Source of the DNA: Sulfurovum sp. XGS-02
GTDB taxonomy: Bacteria > Campylobacterota > Campylobacteria > Campylobacterales > Sulfurovaceae
DNA: 64,000 nt
Reading direction: 5' to 3'
NCBI RefSeq assembly: GCF_023213175.1
Contig: NZ_CP093312.1
Coordinates: 124,001 to 188,000 of the forward strand
Shown: piece by piece, positions 54,253 to 61,772 of the stretch
Layout of the letters: each line of letters begins with the position of its first letter
How positions within the stretch are numbered: the stretch's first letter is position 1
Made by a program: the position numbers and the translations under genes
The notes under the pieces: generated by a model
Database searches by the model: none
Seen by the model: the letters and a program-made list of their open reading frames with translations, nothing else
Told to the model about the DNA's origin: nothing

Positions 54253-54571
54253 TACAGTAAATTATCAAGAAGAGAAAAAAGTATATTATAAAGTACTCGT
54301 GGGACTATTGCTACTGACAGCGGTTACATTTATTCAACCGCATATGTTTATGACACATTCAACATTTTTAGCGCAAATGCTTATTGCAGTGGTGAAAGCT
54401 TGGTTGATCGTGATCTACTACATGCACTTAAAAGGTGAGAAACTGATCGGCGCTATGGTATGGTTTGCACTAGCATTAGTCGCAGTTTTCTTTATTATCG
54501 TCATTGGTATTGATGTTGCCAATTTCCAATTTGGAGCTGAAAGTCATATTACTGCTCCTGCAGCACACTAA
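54242..54571 (+). CDS. coxD: Oxidase subunit IV (caa3 type small subunit)
   Basis: 109 residues with three membrane helices (about 17-35, 41-61 and 71-95) and the family-typical KAWLIVIYYMHLKGEKL. The start is a GTG at 54242 within the end of coxC, with GGAGGAG upstream; no later in-frame ATG would retain the N-terminal part. It is the small subunit of caa3/bo3-like oxidases. Confidence 0.88.
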   Translation: MDTNTVNYQEEKKVYYKVLVGLLLLTAVTFIQPHMFMTHSTFLAQMLIAVVKAWLIVIYYMHLKGEKLIGAMVWFALALVAVFFIIVIGIDVANFQFGAESHITAPAAH

Positions 54572-54586
54572 GAGGGGTTTTATTAT

Positions 54587-55798
54587 ATGAGTAATACATT
54601 AGAAGGATTTAGTACAAGTGCATCGACTTTTAACGCAGACCATGAGTTTGCGTTCTGGCTGCACGTATGGATTTCAATTGCACTATTTTTATCAGTAGTT
54701 GCACCGATGATCTACTTTGCATGGAAGTATCGTGCAGACAAGGTCAAAAATGAAGATATCGGTACATTAACACATCATACCGGGTTGGAATTGGCATGGA
54801 CGATCATACCTATCATCGCCGTGATGGTTTTCTTTTACTATGGTAATACAACACTACAAATGTTTAGAACACTTCCGACAGTGACTGATGATACAGTTGT
54901 AGTCAAGGTTGAAGGTTCTAAGTGGAAGTGGAAGTATGAGTACCCTGCAAATAAAAGCGGATATGTACATAAAATCGGTGGCGCTTTCAAAAAACCTGTT
55001 ATGGATGAGAACGGTAAATTGATCGAAGAGGGTACAATGGGTATCACTGCACTCTATGTACCGGTGGATACAGATGTTATCTTGGAGATGACAGCACCAG
55101 TGGATGATGTAATCCACTCATTTTATATCCCTGCATTCCGTATGAAAGAGGATGTGGTTCCGGGACGTACAACAAAACAATGGTTTAATGCATCTAAAGT
55201 GGGTGAGTATGATGTAGAGTGTGCCGAGTACTGTGGTACGGACCACTCATATATGTACTCTAGAGTAGTAGTACTTCCAAAAGAGGAGTATGATGCATGG
55301 TTTAACGGTACAGATAATACACCAAAAGGTAATTATGCTAAAGGTGGTGATGCACTAGTACAACGACATGGATGTACACAATGTCATGCAATTGAAACAG
55401 ATAAAGTATTAGTTGGACCTTCTCTTAAAACTAGAAGATTAACTGAAGAACAAGTATTAGATGTCATCAATAATGGTCAAGATCAACTTGGATATGCTAT
55501 GGGTGCAATGCCAGCTGGTATGGCTACAGGTGCAGATGCTAAAGAGATCGCTGCGTATGTAGCTGGTGGTATGAAAGGTGAACAACCTGCATCATTTGCA
55601 GCATGTAGTTCTTGCCATGGAATGGATGGTAAAGGTATGAGCGGAATGTCTCCAAACCTTGTAGAATACGATGCGCCACTTATAGGTCATGTATTGAAAA
55701 ATGGTAAAAAAGGTATGATAGGTCAAATGCCAGCATACCCTGATATGACAGAAGAAGAGATTTCAACAATTGCTGAATATCTCGAAACAGGTAAGTAA
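54587..55798 (+). CDS. coxB: Oxidase subunit II with CuA site and two c-type haem sites
   Basis: 403 residues. Two N-terminal membrane helices (about 22-46, 67-85). CuA ligands H177, C212, C216, H220 and M223 in a cupredoxin domain. Then a C-terminal extension with CxxCH at 263-267 and 340-344, i.e. two haem-c sites; most caa3 subunits II carry only one. Residues 286-385 match CcoP residues 177-276 at 77 of 100 positions by hand count, and the distance from the first CxxCH is also equal, so the module is shared with the cbb3 oxidase. The stop overlaps ctaB as TAATG. Confidence 0.95.
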   Translation: MSNTLEGFSTSASTFNADHEFAFWLHVWISIALFLSVVAPMIYFAWKYRADKVKNEDIGTLTHHTGLELAWTIIPIIAVMVFFYYGNTTLQMFRTLPTVTDDTVVVKVEGSKWKWKYEYPANKSGYVHKIGGAFKKPVMDENGKLIEEGTMGITALYVPVDTDVILEMTAPVDDVIHSFYIPAFRMKEDVVPGRTTKQWFNASKVGEYDVECAEYCGTDHSYMYSRVVVLPKEEYDAWFNGTDNTPKGNYAKGGDALVQRHGCTQCHAIETDKVLVGPSLKTRRLTEEQVLDVINNGQDQLGYAMGAMPAGMATGADAKEIAAYVAGGMKGEQPASFAACSSCHGMDGKGMSGMSPNLVEYDAPLIGHVLKNGKKGMIGQMPAYPDMTEEEISTIAEYLETGK

Positions 55799-56661
55799 TG
55801 ATTAAAGATTTTTTCGTAGTTACCAAATTTATTCTCTCCTTTGCAGTCAGTTTATCTGCACTCTTTGCCTATATCATGGCAAAGGGAGAGATTGGTGTAG
55901 ATATGTTTATTGCTACCTTCTCTGTACTTTTAGTAGCGATGGGAGTTTCGACTCTTAATCAAGTACAAGAGTATAAAGAAGATTCCAAGATGGAAAGAAC
56001 GAAAAATCGTCCTATCGCAGCGGGACGTATGTCCCCTCGTACCGGGATTATCATCGCATTAGTATTGATCCTGGTCTCATTTGCGTCTATCTATTCACTC
56101 TTAGGCCTTACAGGGATAAACTTTTTTGGTTTTGCATTTATTTGGTACAACCTCATGTATACACCTTTGAAGAAGAGATCTGCCGTAGCGGTGGTTCCAG
56201 GAGCGATACTGGGTGTTATCCCACCGGCTATCGGGTGGCTGGCAGCAGGCCATACACTCTTTGAGTTGGAGTTCATTGCCTTAGCGGTCTATTATTTTAT
56301 CTGGCAGGTACCACACTTTTGGTTATTGGTCATGCTCTTTCACGGTGATTACAAAGATGGTGGGTATCCAACAGCGATGCGTCTGTTTGGGGAAGGGACA
56401 CTACAGAGACTTACCTTTGTATGGCTCATACTGACCATACATGCAGGTATCTACCTGGTCTATACCTTCAATGTTTATTTAATGGTGACAGTGGTACTTT
56501 CTGCAGCACTTGGAGTATGGGCATTTATCACATCCCTGCAACTGCTCAAAAAAGAGTTTAAACTGACAGATGCACGTGCGATCTTCTGGAAGATCAATGC
56601 AGCATTTTTAGGGATCATCATACTTCTTAGTATCGATGAATATGTAAAACATCATATATAA
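55798..56661 (+). CDS. ctaB: Protohaem IX farnesyltransferase (haem O synthase)
   Basis: UbiA-family membrane prenyltransferase, 287 residues and about nine helices, that converts haem B to haem O. Aspartate/asparagine motif in NQVQEYKEDSKMERTKNRP and the second conserved region around WQVPHFWLL and HGDYKDGGYP. It closes the cox cluster. No haem A synthase (ctaA) gene is present in the window. TAATG overlap with coxB. Confidence 0.93.
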   Translation: MIKDFFVVTKFILSFAVSLSALFAYIMAKGEIGVDMFIATFSVLLVAMGVSTLNQVQEYKEDSKMERTKNRPIAAGRMSPRTGIIIALVLILVSFASIYSLLGLTGINFFGFAFIWYNLMYTPLKKRSAVAVVPGAILGVIPPAIGWLAAGHTLFELEFIALAVYYFIWQVPHFWLLVMLFHGDYKDGGYPTAMRLFGEGTLQRLTFVWLILTIHAGIYLVYTFNVYLMVTVVLSAALGVWAFITSLQLLKKEFKLTDARAIFWKINAAFLGIIILLSIDEYVKHHI

Positions 56662-56670
56662 TGATATAAG

Positions 56671-56712
56671 TAATAGCAGATCTTTCTGCTATTAAACTGC
56701 AGTTTAATAGCA
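56671..56712 (+). promoter_or_regulatory. Mutually exclusive hairpins downstream of ctaB
   Basis: TAATAGCAG (56671-56679) pairs with CTGCTATTA (56686-56694). The latter is also the left side of a perfect 26-bp palindrome (56687-56712, arms TGCTATTAAACTG and its complement). Only one of the two hairpins can form at a time, as in attenuators. It lies between ctaB and the gene at 56752. Confidence 0.5.
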
Positions 56713-56751
56713 CTTACTACACTTACATAAGTGACATTTTAAGGAACAAAT

Positions 56752-57285
56752 ATGCAAGAAAACCAATATACAATTCAAACGATCATAGAGAGTGTTTTTA
56801 AAGAACACAACTATAAGATCAAAAAAAGACTTATTTATGATAATGCACTGTTCGGAGGACTGAGCAGCAAGTGGATCAAATTGGCTTTTCTTATTTTACC
56901 GTTTGCGATGTATGCTGCCATATTCAATCCTACATCTTTTAAAGCGTTGGGTATCGCACAAGCCATTGTATTTTATATCATTCTTCTTGTATTTGCCATG
57001 CAGATCGTTGTAGCAGTCTCTTACTTTAACAATAAAAAGGTGTTAAAAACAGCTACCAAAGCATGGGAGGACTACTTCCCCAATATTGATTTTAAAATGA
57101 TACTCTCTTCTGGTGCCACACCTTATGCGGATTTTAAAAAATATTATGAAGCTGCACTCAGTGAGGGGTTAACTGAAGATGCACTCAAGGATAAAATGAG
57201 TGAAGCTTTCCAACAGATGGAATCTGAAAACACTCACCTTGTCGAGGCGATGAAGAAAGACAAAGAGAAAAGAGCAGGTAAATAG
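56752..57285 (+). CDS. Membrane protein of unknown family, 177 residues
   Basis: Two adjacent membrane helices in the middle (about 42-61 and 68-91) with a soluble N-terminal helix region and a long charged C-terminal helical tail (QQMESENTHLVEAMKKDKEKR). I do not recognise the family. AAGGAACAAAT precedes the ATG. It ends 1 base before the next gene's start, between the two oxidase clusters, so a role in oxidase assembly is conceivable but only from position. Confidence 0.7.
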   Translation: MQENQYTIQTIIESVFKEHNYKIKKRLIYDNALFGGLSSKWIKLAFLILPFAMYAAIFNPTSFKALGIAQAIVFYIILLVFAMQIVVAVSYFNNKKVLKTATKAWEDYFPNIDFKMILSSGATPYADFKKYYEAALSEGLTEDALKDKMSEAFQQMESENTHLVEAMKKDKEKRAGK

Positions 57286-57286
57286 T

Positions 57287-57901
57287 ATGTTCAAGCGTAT
57301 CATAGTAGTCAGTGTACTTTTCTTATCCGTACTCTCAGTATCACAAAGTGAAACGTTAAAAGTTTTATGCAGTGATAATAATTCAACTGCATGTTATGAG
57401 CATGGGCTCCCTATGGTCACCGGTGACAATGCGAAAGTTCAGGATATCAAAGAAGAGGGGTTGAGTTATATACGTAAAGCCTGTACGCTTGGAGAAGAGA
57501 GAGCGTGTGATATTATGGGTGATAACTACTACAAGGATACCAATTACGGTGCAGCGATACCCTATCTTGAAAAATCATGTCTCAGGGGTATAAAGTCTGC
57601 ATGTGAGGCGATGGGGACGATCTATCGTGATGGTCATGACGTAAGACCTGATGATGTCAGATCAAGAGAGTTTTATGAAAAGGCATGTGAACTCAAAAGC
57701 GGTGATGCCTGCTTTAATGTGGCTATCATCTATCGTGGCGGTTTTGGTGTCGAAAAAAACAGAACACAAGAAAAAGCGTTCTACAAAAAAGGTTGTGATG
57801 CCGGATTGAAAGCCGGGTGTGACCGATATGCCGAGTTAGATAATGAAGACAAAGGTATAGAAACCGGTATTTGGGCTACGATAAAAGGCTGGTTTCAATA
57901 A
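57287..57901 (+). CDS. Exported Sel1-repeat, cysteine-rich protein
   Basis: 204 residues with a signal peptide (MFKRIIVVSVLFLSVLSVSQS) and about three Sel1-like repeats of ~36 residues carrying regularly spaced cysteine pairs (EERACDIMGDNYYK, IKSACEAMGTIYRDG, SGDACFNVAIIYRGG, KAGCDRYAEL). This is the Helicobacter cysteine-rich protein (Hcp)-like pattern typical of Campylobacterota, where disulfide-linked helix pairs build a solenoid. Periplasmic scaffold or interaction role is likely; the partner is unknown. The periplasmic disulfides may be made by the VKOR-type system at 25778. Confidence 0.82.
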   Translation: MFKRIIVVSVLFLSVLSVSQSETLKVLCSDNNSTACYEHGLPMVTGDNAKVQDIKEEGLSYIRKACTLGEERACDIMGDNYYKDTNYGAAIPYLEKSCLRGIKSACEAMGTIYRDGHDVRPDDVRSREFYEKACELKSGDACFNVAIIYRGGFGVEKNRTQEKAFYKKGCDAGLKAGCDRYAELDNEDKGIETGIWATIKGWFQ

Positions 57902-57925
57902 ATCTTCTCTCCCTCTCAAAGTATA

Positions 57926-57948
57926 TTTAGGAGTAATACACTCCTAAA
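57926..57948. promoter_or_regulatory. Hairpin between the Sel1 gene and ccoN
   Basis: Perfect 9-bp stem TTTAGGAGT-AATAC-ACTCCTAAA, 24 bases after the Sel1 gene's stop. On the + strand it is followed by an A-run, so it is not a classic terminator in that direction. Confidence 0.45.
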
Positions 57949-58076
57949 AAAATCAATTAAATTGATAGATTAAACAGGAGTTAATTTCTCTTTTGGTGCT
58001 TTAAATCCCTCCATATTTGCGTTAAATGTAACCTATCCTCACATATATTTACATTCAATAATTTTTTAAGTACAGA

Positions 58077-58098
58077 TATAATCAAATAAGATTATAAT
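58077..58098 (+). promoter_or_regulatory. Two candidate -10 boxes upstream of ccoN
   Basis: TATAAT at 58077-58082 and again at 58093-58098, about 53-74 bases before ccoN. Tandem promoters are possible. An inverted ATCAAT-TAA-ATTGAT lies further up near 57951-57965; its half-site orientation is opposite to the usual FNR box. Confidence 0.45.
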
Positions 58099-58150
58099 TA
58101 TTATTGAGTGTTGTAATTTTATAACATAGAATTTATTCAAGGGGGTATGT

Positions 58151-59617
58151 ATGCAATCAAATGCAGCATTGGAATATGATTATTCATTAGCAAAAAAGTT
58201 TACCTTTTTAACTATTTTGTTTGGATTTTTAGGAATGTTGATCGGTACGATTATTGCCGCACAAATGGCATTTCCTGAATTAAACTATCTATTGGGAGAG
58301 TATGGGACATTCTCAAGACTCAGACCACTTCATACAAATACGGTTGTATTTGGATTTACGGTTTCGGCAATCTTTGCTACTTGGTTTTATATAGGGCAAA
58401 GAGTCCTTAAAGTATCTATGGCAGAATCGAAGTTTTTGATGGTGGTCGGAAACATTCAATTTTGGCTTTATTTTGTAGGAGCACTTTTAGCGACGATATC
58501 TTTGCTATTGGGTATTTCTTCTGGTAAAGAGTATGCTCAGTATGAGTGGTGGGCTGATCTTGTTGTAGTAGTCATTTGGGTACTTTGGGGCCTTGGTATC
58601 ATGGGTCTTATAGGGATCAGAAGAGAGAAAGCACTCTATATCTCTATATGGTATTTTCTTGCATGTTTCCTTGGTATTGCCATGTTGTATCTTTTCAACA
58701 ATATGTCGATCCCTACTTATTTCGCAACGGAAGGGCTTGGTGCTATCACACACTCGGTATCTATGTATTCAGGTACAAATGATGCACTAGTACAATGGTG
58801 GTATGGACACAATGCGGTTGCATTTGGATTTACTGTACCTATCGTTGGTATGATCTACTACTTCCTGCCAAAAGAGTCTGGACAGGCTATCTATTCTTAT
58901 AAGCTCTCTTTACTCTCTTTCTGGGGATTGATGTTCGTTTACCTATGGGCAGGTTCTCACCACCTTTTATGGTCAACAGTTCCAGATTGGATGCAAACAA
59001 TGGGTTCTGCGTTCTCAGTGGTACTAATTTTGCCATCATGGGGTTCAGCAATCAACATGCTCCTTACGATGAAAGGTGAGTGGAATCAGTTAACAGACAA
59101 TCCATTGATCAAATTCATGGTGCTTGCATCTACATTCTATATGTTATCAACGATCGAAGGTCCTATCCAAGCGATCAAATCAGTGAATGCCATTGCACAC
59201 TTTACTGACTGGATCCCTGGACATGTACATGATGGTGTACTTGGTTGGGTAACATTTATGATCATGGCTTCATTGTTCCATATGGCTCCGCGTATGTTCA
59301 AAAGAGAGATCTACTCTAGAAAACTTATGGAGACACAGTTCTGGCTTCAGACAACAGCGGTCGTGCTTTACTTTACATCTATGTGGATCGCAGGTATTAC
59401 ACAAGGTATGATGTGGAGAGCAGTAGATGAGTATGGTAACTTGATGTATTCTTTCATAGATACGGTCAATGTACTTCACCCTTACTACACGATCAGAGCA
59501 CTAGCAGGTGTAATGTACCTTATTGGTTTCATTATGTTCGCTTACAATATGTATAAAACGATGACTTCTGCTAAAGAGATTACAGAAGAACCACAGTTTA
59601 GAACACCTATGGCATAA
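58151..59617 (+). CDS. ccoN: cbb3-type cytochrome c oxidase subunit I
   Basis: Catalytic haem-copper subunit of the high-affinity cbb3 oxidase, 488 residues and about 12 helices. Copper B/haem ligands in WWYGHNAVAFGF, AGSHHLLWST and DWIPGHVHDGVLGW; low-spin haem ligand in RPLHTNTVVFGF. It has AAGGGGG before the ATG. First gene of ccoN-O-Q-P, the oxidase that normally works at low oxygen in this phylum. Confidence 0.97.
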   Translation: MQSNAALEYDYSLAKKFTFLTILFGFLGMLIGTIIAAQMAFPELNYLLGEYGTFSRLRPLHTNTVVFGFTVSAIFATWFYIGQRVLKVSMAESKFLMVVGNIQFWLYFVGALLATISLLLGISSGKEYAQYEWWADLVVVVIWVLWGLGIMGLIGIRREKALYISIWYFLACFLGIAMLYLFNNMSIPTYFATEGLGAITHSVSMYSGTNDALVQWWYGHNAVAFGFTVPIVGMIYYFLPKESGQAIYSYKLSLLSFWGLMFVYLWAGSHHLLWSTVPDWMQTMGSAFSVVLILPSWGSAINMLLTMKGEWNQLTDNPLIKFMVLASTFYMLSTIEGPIQAIKSVNAIAHFTDWIPGHVHDGVLGWVTFMIMASLFHMAPRMFKREIYSRKLMETQFWLQTTAVVLYFTSMWIAGITQGMMWRAVDEYGNLMYSFIDTVNVLHPYYTIRALAGVMYLIGFIMFAYNMYKTMTSAKEITEEPQFRTPMA

Positions 59618-59632
59618 GGGAGGTACTTTATT

Positions 59633-60301
59633 ATGTTTTTTCATTGGTTAGAAAAAAATCCATTCTTCTTCGCTTCGGGGATCTCGATCGTTATTGCATT
59701 TGCAGGACTTATTGAGATCGTACCGAATTTTGCGAAGGCGGCAAGACCGGTAGTAGACCTTAAACCTCGTACTGTCCTCGAGCTTGCAGGTAAAAATGTC
59801 TATATTAAAGACAACTGTATGTCATGTCACTCACAGCTTATCCGTCCATTTAAATCTGAGACGGACCGTTATGGGGATTATTCACTTTCAGGTGAGTATG
59901 CATTTGACAGACCATTCCTTTGGGGTTCTAAAAGAACTGGTCCGGACCTTCACCGTGTAGGAAACTACAGAACAACAGATTGGCATGAAAACCATATGTT
60001 GAATCCTGCTGAGATTGTACCTGGGTCTATTATGCCGGCATATAAACACCAGTTCACGAACCTGGCTGATATTGAAACTGCCTATGCTGAAGCGGTAACG
60101 GTTAAAAATGCATTTCACACACCATACGGCCCTGAGTTTAAAGGAACCAGAGCTGCATGGGAAGCACATAAACCGAAAGTTCTTGCAGACGCAAAAGCAA
60201 TTGCAGATGATATGAAAAACAAAGACGTTAAAGAAGCAGTTGCGAGAGGTGAAGTACCTGAAATCGTAGCACTGATTGCTTACCTTAACAGTTTGAAATA
60301 G
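59633..60301 (+). CDS. ccoO: cbb3 oxidase subunit II, mono-haem cytochrome c
   Basis: 222 residues. One N-terminal membrane anchor (about 11-30) and a single CxxCH haem-c site in DNCMSCHSQLIRP; later PGSIMPAYKH supplies the axial methionine. Conserved WGSKRTGPDLHRVG is a CcoO/FixO hallmark. It follows ccoN by 15 bases. Confidence 0.96.
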   Translation: MFFHWLEKNPFFFASGISIVIAFAGLIEIVPNFAKAARPVVDLKPRTVLELAGKNVYIKDNCMSCHSQLIRPFKSETDRYGDYSLSGEYAFDRPFLWGSKRTGPDLHRVGNYRTTDWHENHMLNPAEIVPGSIMPAYKHQFTNLADIETAYAEAVTVKNAFHTPYGPEFKGTRAAWEAHKPKVLADAKAIADDMKNKDVKEAVARGEVPEIVALIAYLNSLK

Positions 60302-60312
60302 GCGAGAGAAAG

Positions 60313-60531
60313 ATGGACATCAGGGATCTTCAAGGCTATGCCAGTTTCTTTATGACCATTTTTTTGGTAGTGATGCTGTATGGGTATATTATACACCTGT
60401 ACAGAAGTGAAAAAAAAGGTGAGCGTGATTATGAAAAATACGGGAATATTGCACTTGATGATGAAGTCACAAGTACACCCGTAGAAGATAAACCCGCATC
60501 ACAAAGAGAATATAAGGAGGAGAATAAATGA
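60313..60531 (+). CDS. ccoQ: cbb3 oxidase small subunit CcoQ
   Basis: 72 residues with one membrane helix (about 9-30) and a charged cytosolic tail. In other bacteria CcoQ stabilises the CcoNO-CcoP assembly. It overlaps the ccoP start as ATGA, with GGAGGAG in its last codons acting as the ccoP ribosome site. Confidence 0.88.
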   Translation: MDIRDLQGYASFFMTIFLVVMLYGYIIHLYRSEKKGERDYEKYGNIALDDEVTSTPVEDKPASQREYKEENK

Positions 60532-61418
60532 ATGCATTAATGATAAAAGCATTGGCATTTGCAGCGGTGTTGATCATCGCAACGATCGCTGTTGTAACGA
60601 GTCTGGATATTGATATCTTTGCAGACTCTGTAAATGCGATAACAATGGGGGGAGCAATTGCAGTTGCGACGATCACAGCATCGGTTGCGGTTAAATATGT
60701 GAATCAGATGAAAACGGATACAGCAGCTGGTCCGCTTGCAGAGGATAACTGGGACGGTATCGGAGAGTATGAGAATGAACTACCATCAGGTTGGGCATAT
60801 TCATTCTTGGCAGTTTTTCTTTGGTCAATGTGGTATGGTCTTATAGGGTATCCTGTAAATGCCTATAGCCAGATCGGTGAGTACAATGAAGATGTACTGG
60901 CATATAATGCAAAGTTTGAAGCTATACACAAAAATGCGGATGAAGCAACACTAAAAGAGATGGGTGAGTCTATCTTTTTGGTACAGTGTCAGCAGTGTCA
61001 CGGTGTGACAGGAGATGGTCTTTCAGGTAAAGCACAAGATTTTACAGCCAGAATGAGCAAAGAGCAAGTATTGGATGTGATCAAGAATGGTCAAAACCAA
61101 TTAGGGTATCCTATGGGTGCAATGCCTGCAGGTATGGCACAAGGTGCAGATGCTGAAGCGATCGCTGAGTATGTTGCCGGTGGTATGAAAGGTGAACAGC
61201 CTGCAGCATTCGCAGCGTGTGGTTCTTGTCACGGAATGGATGGTAAAGGAAACAATGGTATGTCACCAAACCTTGTATCTTACGATGCTGCATTGATGAA
61301 CCATGTAGTTCAAAACGGTAAGAAGGGTATGATCGGTAAAATGCCGTCATTTAAGACACTTATTACACCAGTACAAGAGAAAGCTTTGACTGTATATATT
61401 CAGTCATTGTCAAACTAA
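60528..61418 (+). CDS. ccoP: cbb3 oxidase subunit III, di-haem cytochrome c
   Basis: 296 residues. Two membrane helices near the N-terminus (about 6-24 and 37-56) and a third hydrophobic stretch (about 89-109); then two haem-c sites, CQQCH at 154-158 and CGSCH at 231-235, with methionine-rich axial-ligand regions GAMPAGM and MIGKMP. It passes electrons to CcoO/CcoN. Residues 177-276 are nearly identical to the CoxB C-terminal module about 5.6 kb upstream. Confidence 0.96.
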   Translation: MNALMIKALAFAAVLIIATIAVVTSLDIDIFADSVNAITMGGAIAVATITASVAVKYVNQMKTDTAAGPLAEDNWDGIGEYENELPSGWAYSFLAVFLWSMWYGLIGYPVNAYSQIGEYNEDVLAYNAKFEAIHKNADEATLKEMGESIFLVQCQQCHGVTGDGLSGKAQDFTARMSKEQVLDVIKNGQNQLGYPMGAMPAGMAQGADAEAIAEYVAGGMKGEQPAAFAACGSCHGMDGKGNNGMSPNLVSYDAALMNHVVQNGKKGMIGKMPSFKTLITPVQEKALTVYIQSLSN

Positions 61419-61428
61419 GGAGTTTCAT

Positions 61429-61668
61429 ATGGCAGAAAATACAAAACGAAGTTTATTTGGACTACATGGAATATTCGGGGTTTTGATCTCGATCGTAGGT
61501 TTACTTGCAATTCTGATTACATTGATGCTCATGGTGGTCGTTGTACAAAGACATGCAGCGGTAAAGCCTTATGATCCGACAGCGATCAGAGACATAAATA
61601 ACGTTAAAATGATTGATGTAGAGAATAAGCAGTATTCATTTATAGATGCAGAGAAAAAGGATAAATAA
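61429..61668 (+). CDS. DUF4006 family membrane protein
   Basis: 79 residues, one membrane helix (about 13-41) and a short periplasmic tail (DPTAIRDINNVKMIDVEN). DUF4006 genes typically sit right after ccoP in Campylobacterota, so an accessory role in cbb3 assembly or stability is likely but unproven. The stop overlaps the start of a micro-ORF as TAATG. Confidence 0.85.
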   Translation: MAENTKRSLFGLHGIFGVLISIVGLLAILITLMLMVVVVQRHAAVKPYDPTAIRDINNVKMIDVENKQYSFIDAEKKDK

Positions 61669-61769
61669 TGATTAAATATATGGATAAAGTACTTATTGCA
61701 TGTATGGCTTTTGCGGCGGTAGCGGCACTCTATTTGTCATTAAGTGGCAACCTTTTATACGTAGGATAA
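61668..61769 (+). CDS. 33-residue membrane micro-protein in the cbb3 cluster
   Basis: ATG at 61668 overlapping the DUF4006 stop, TAA at 61767-61769. It encodes 33 residues with one clear membrane helix (DKVLIACMAFAAVAALYLSL) and a short tail NLLYVG. The tight coupling on both sides (1-base overlap, then 3 bases before the next ATG) and the codon use like its neighbours argue that it is translated. A role as a small oxidase subunit or assembly factor is inference. Confidence 0.65.
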   Translation: MIKYMDKVLIACMAFAAVAALYLSLSGNLLYVG

Positions 61770-61772
61770 AAT

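Noticed and set aside
57951-57965. FNR-type operator upstream of ccoN (ATCAAT-TAA-ATTGAT)
   Set aside because: The half-sites are in the opposite orientation to TTGAT-N4-ATCAA and the site lies over 110 bases upstream of the -10 boxes.
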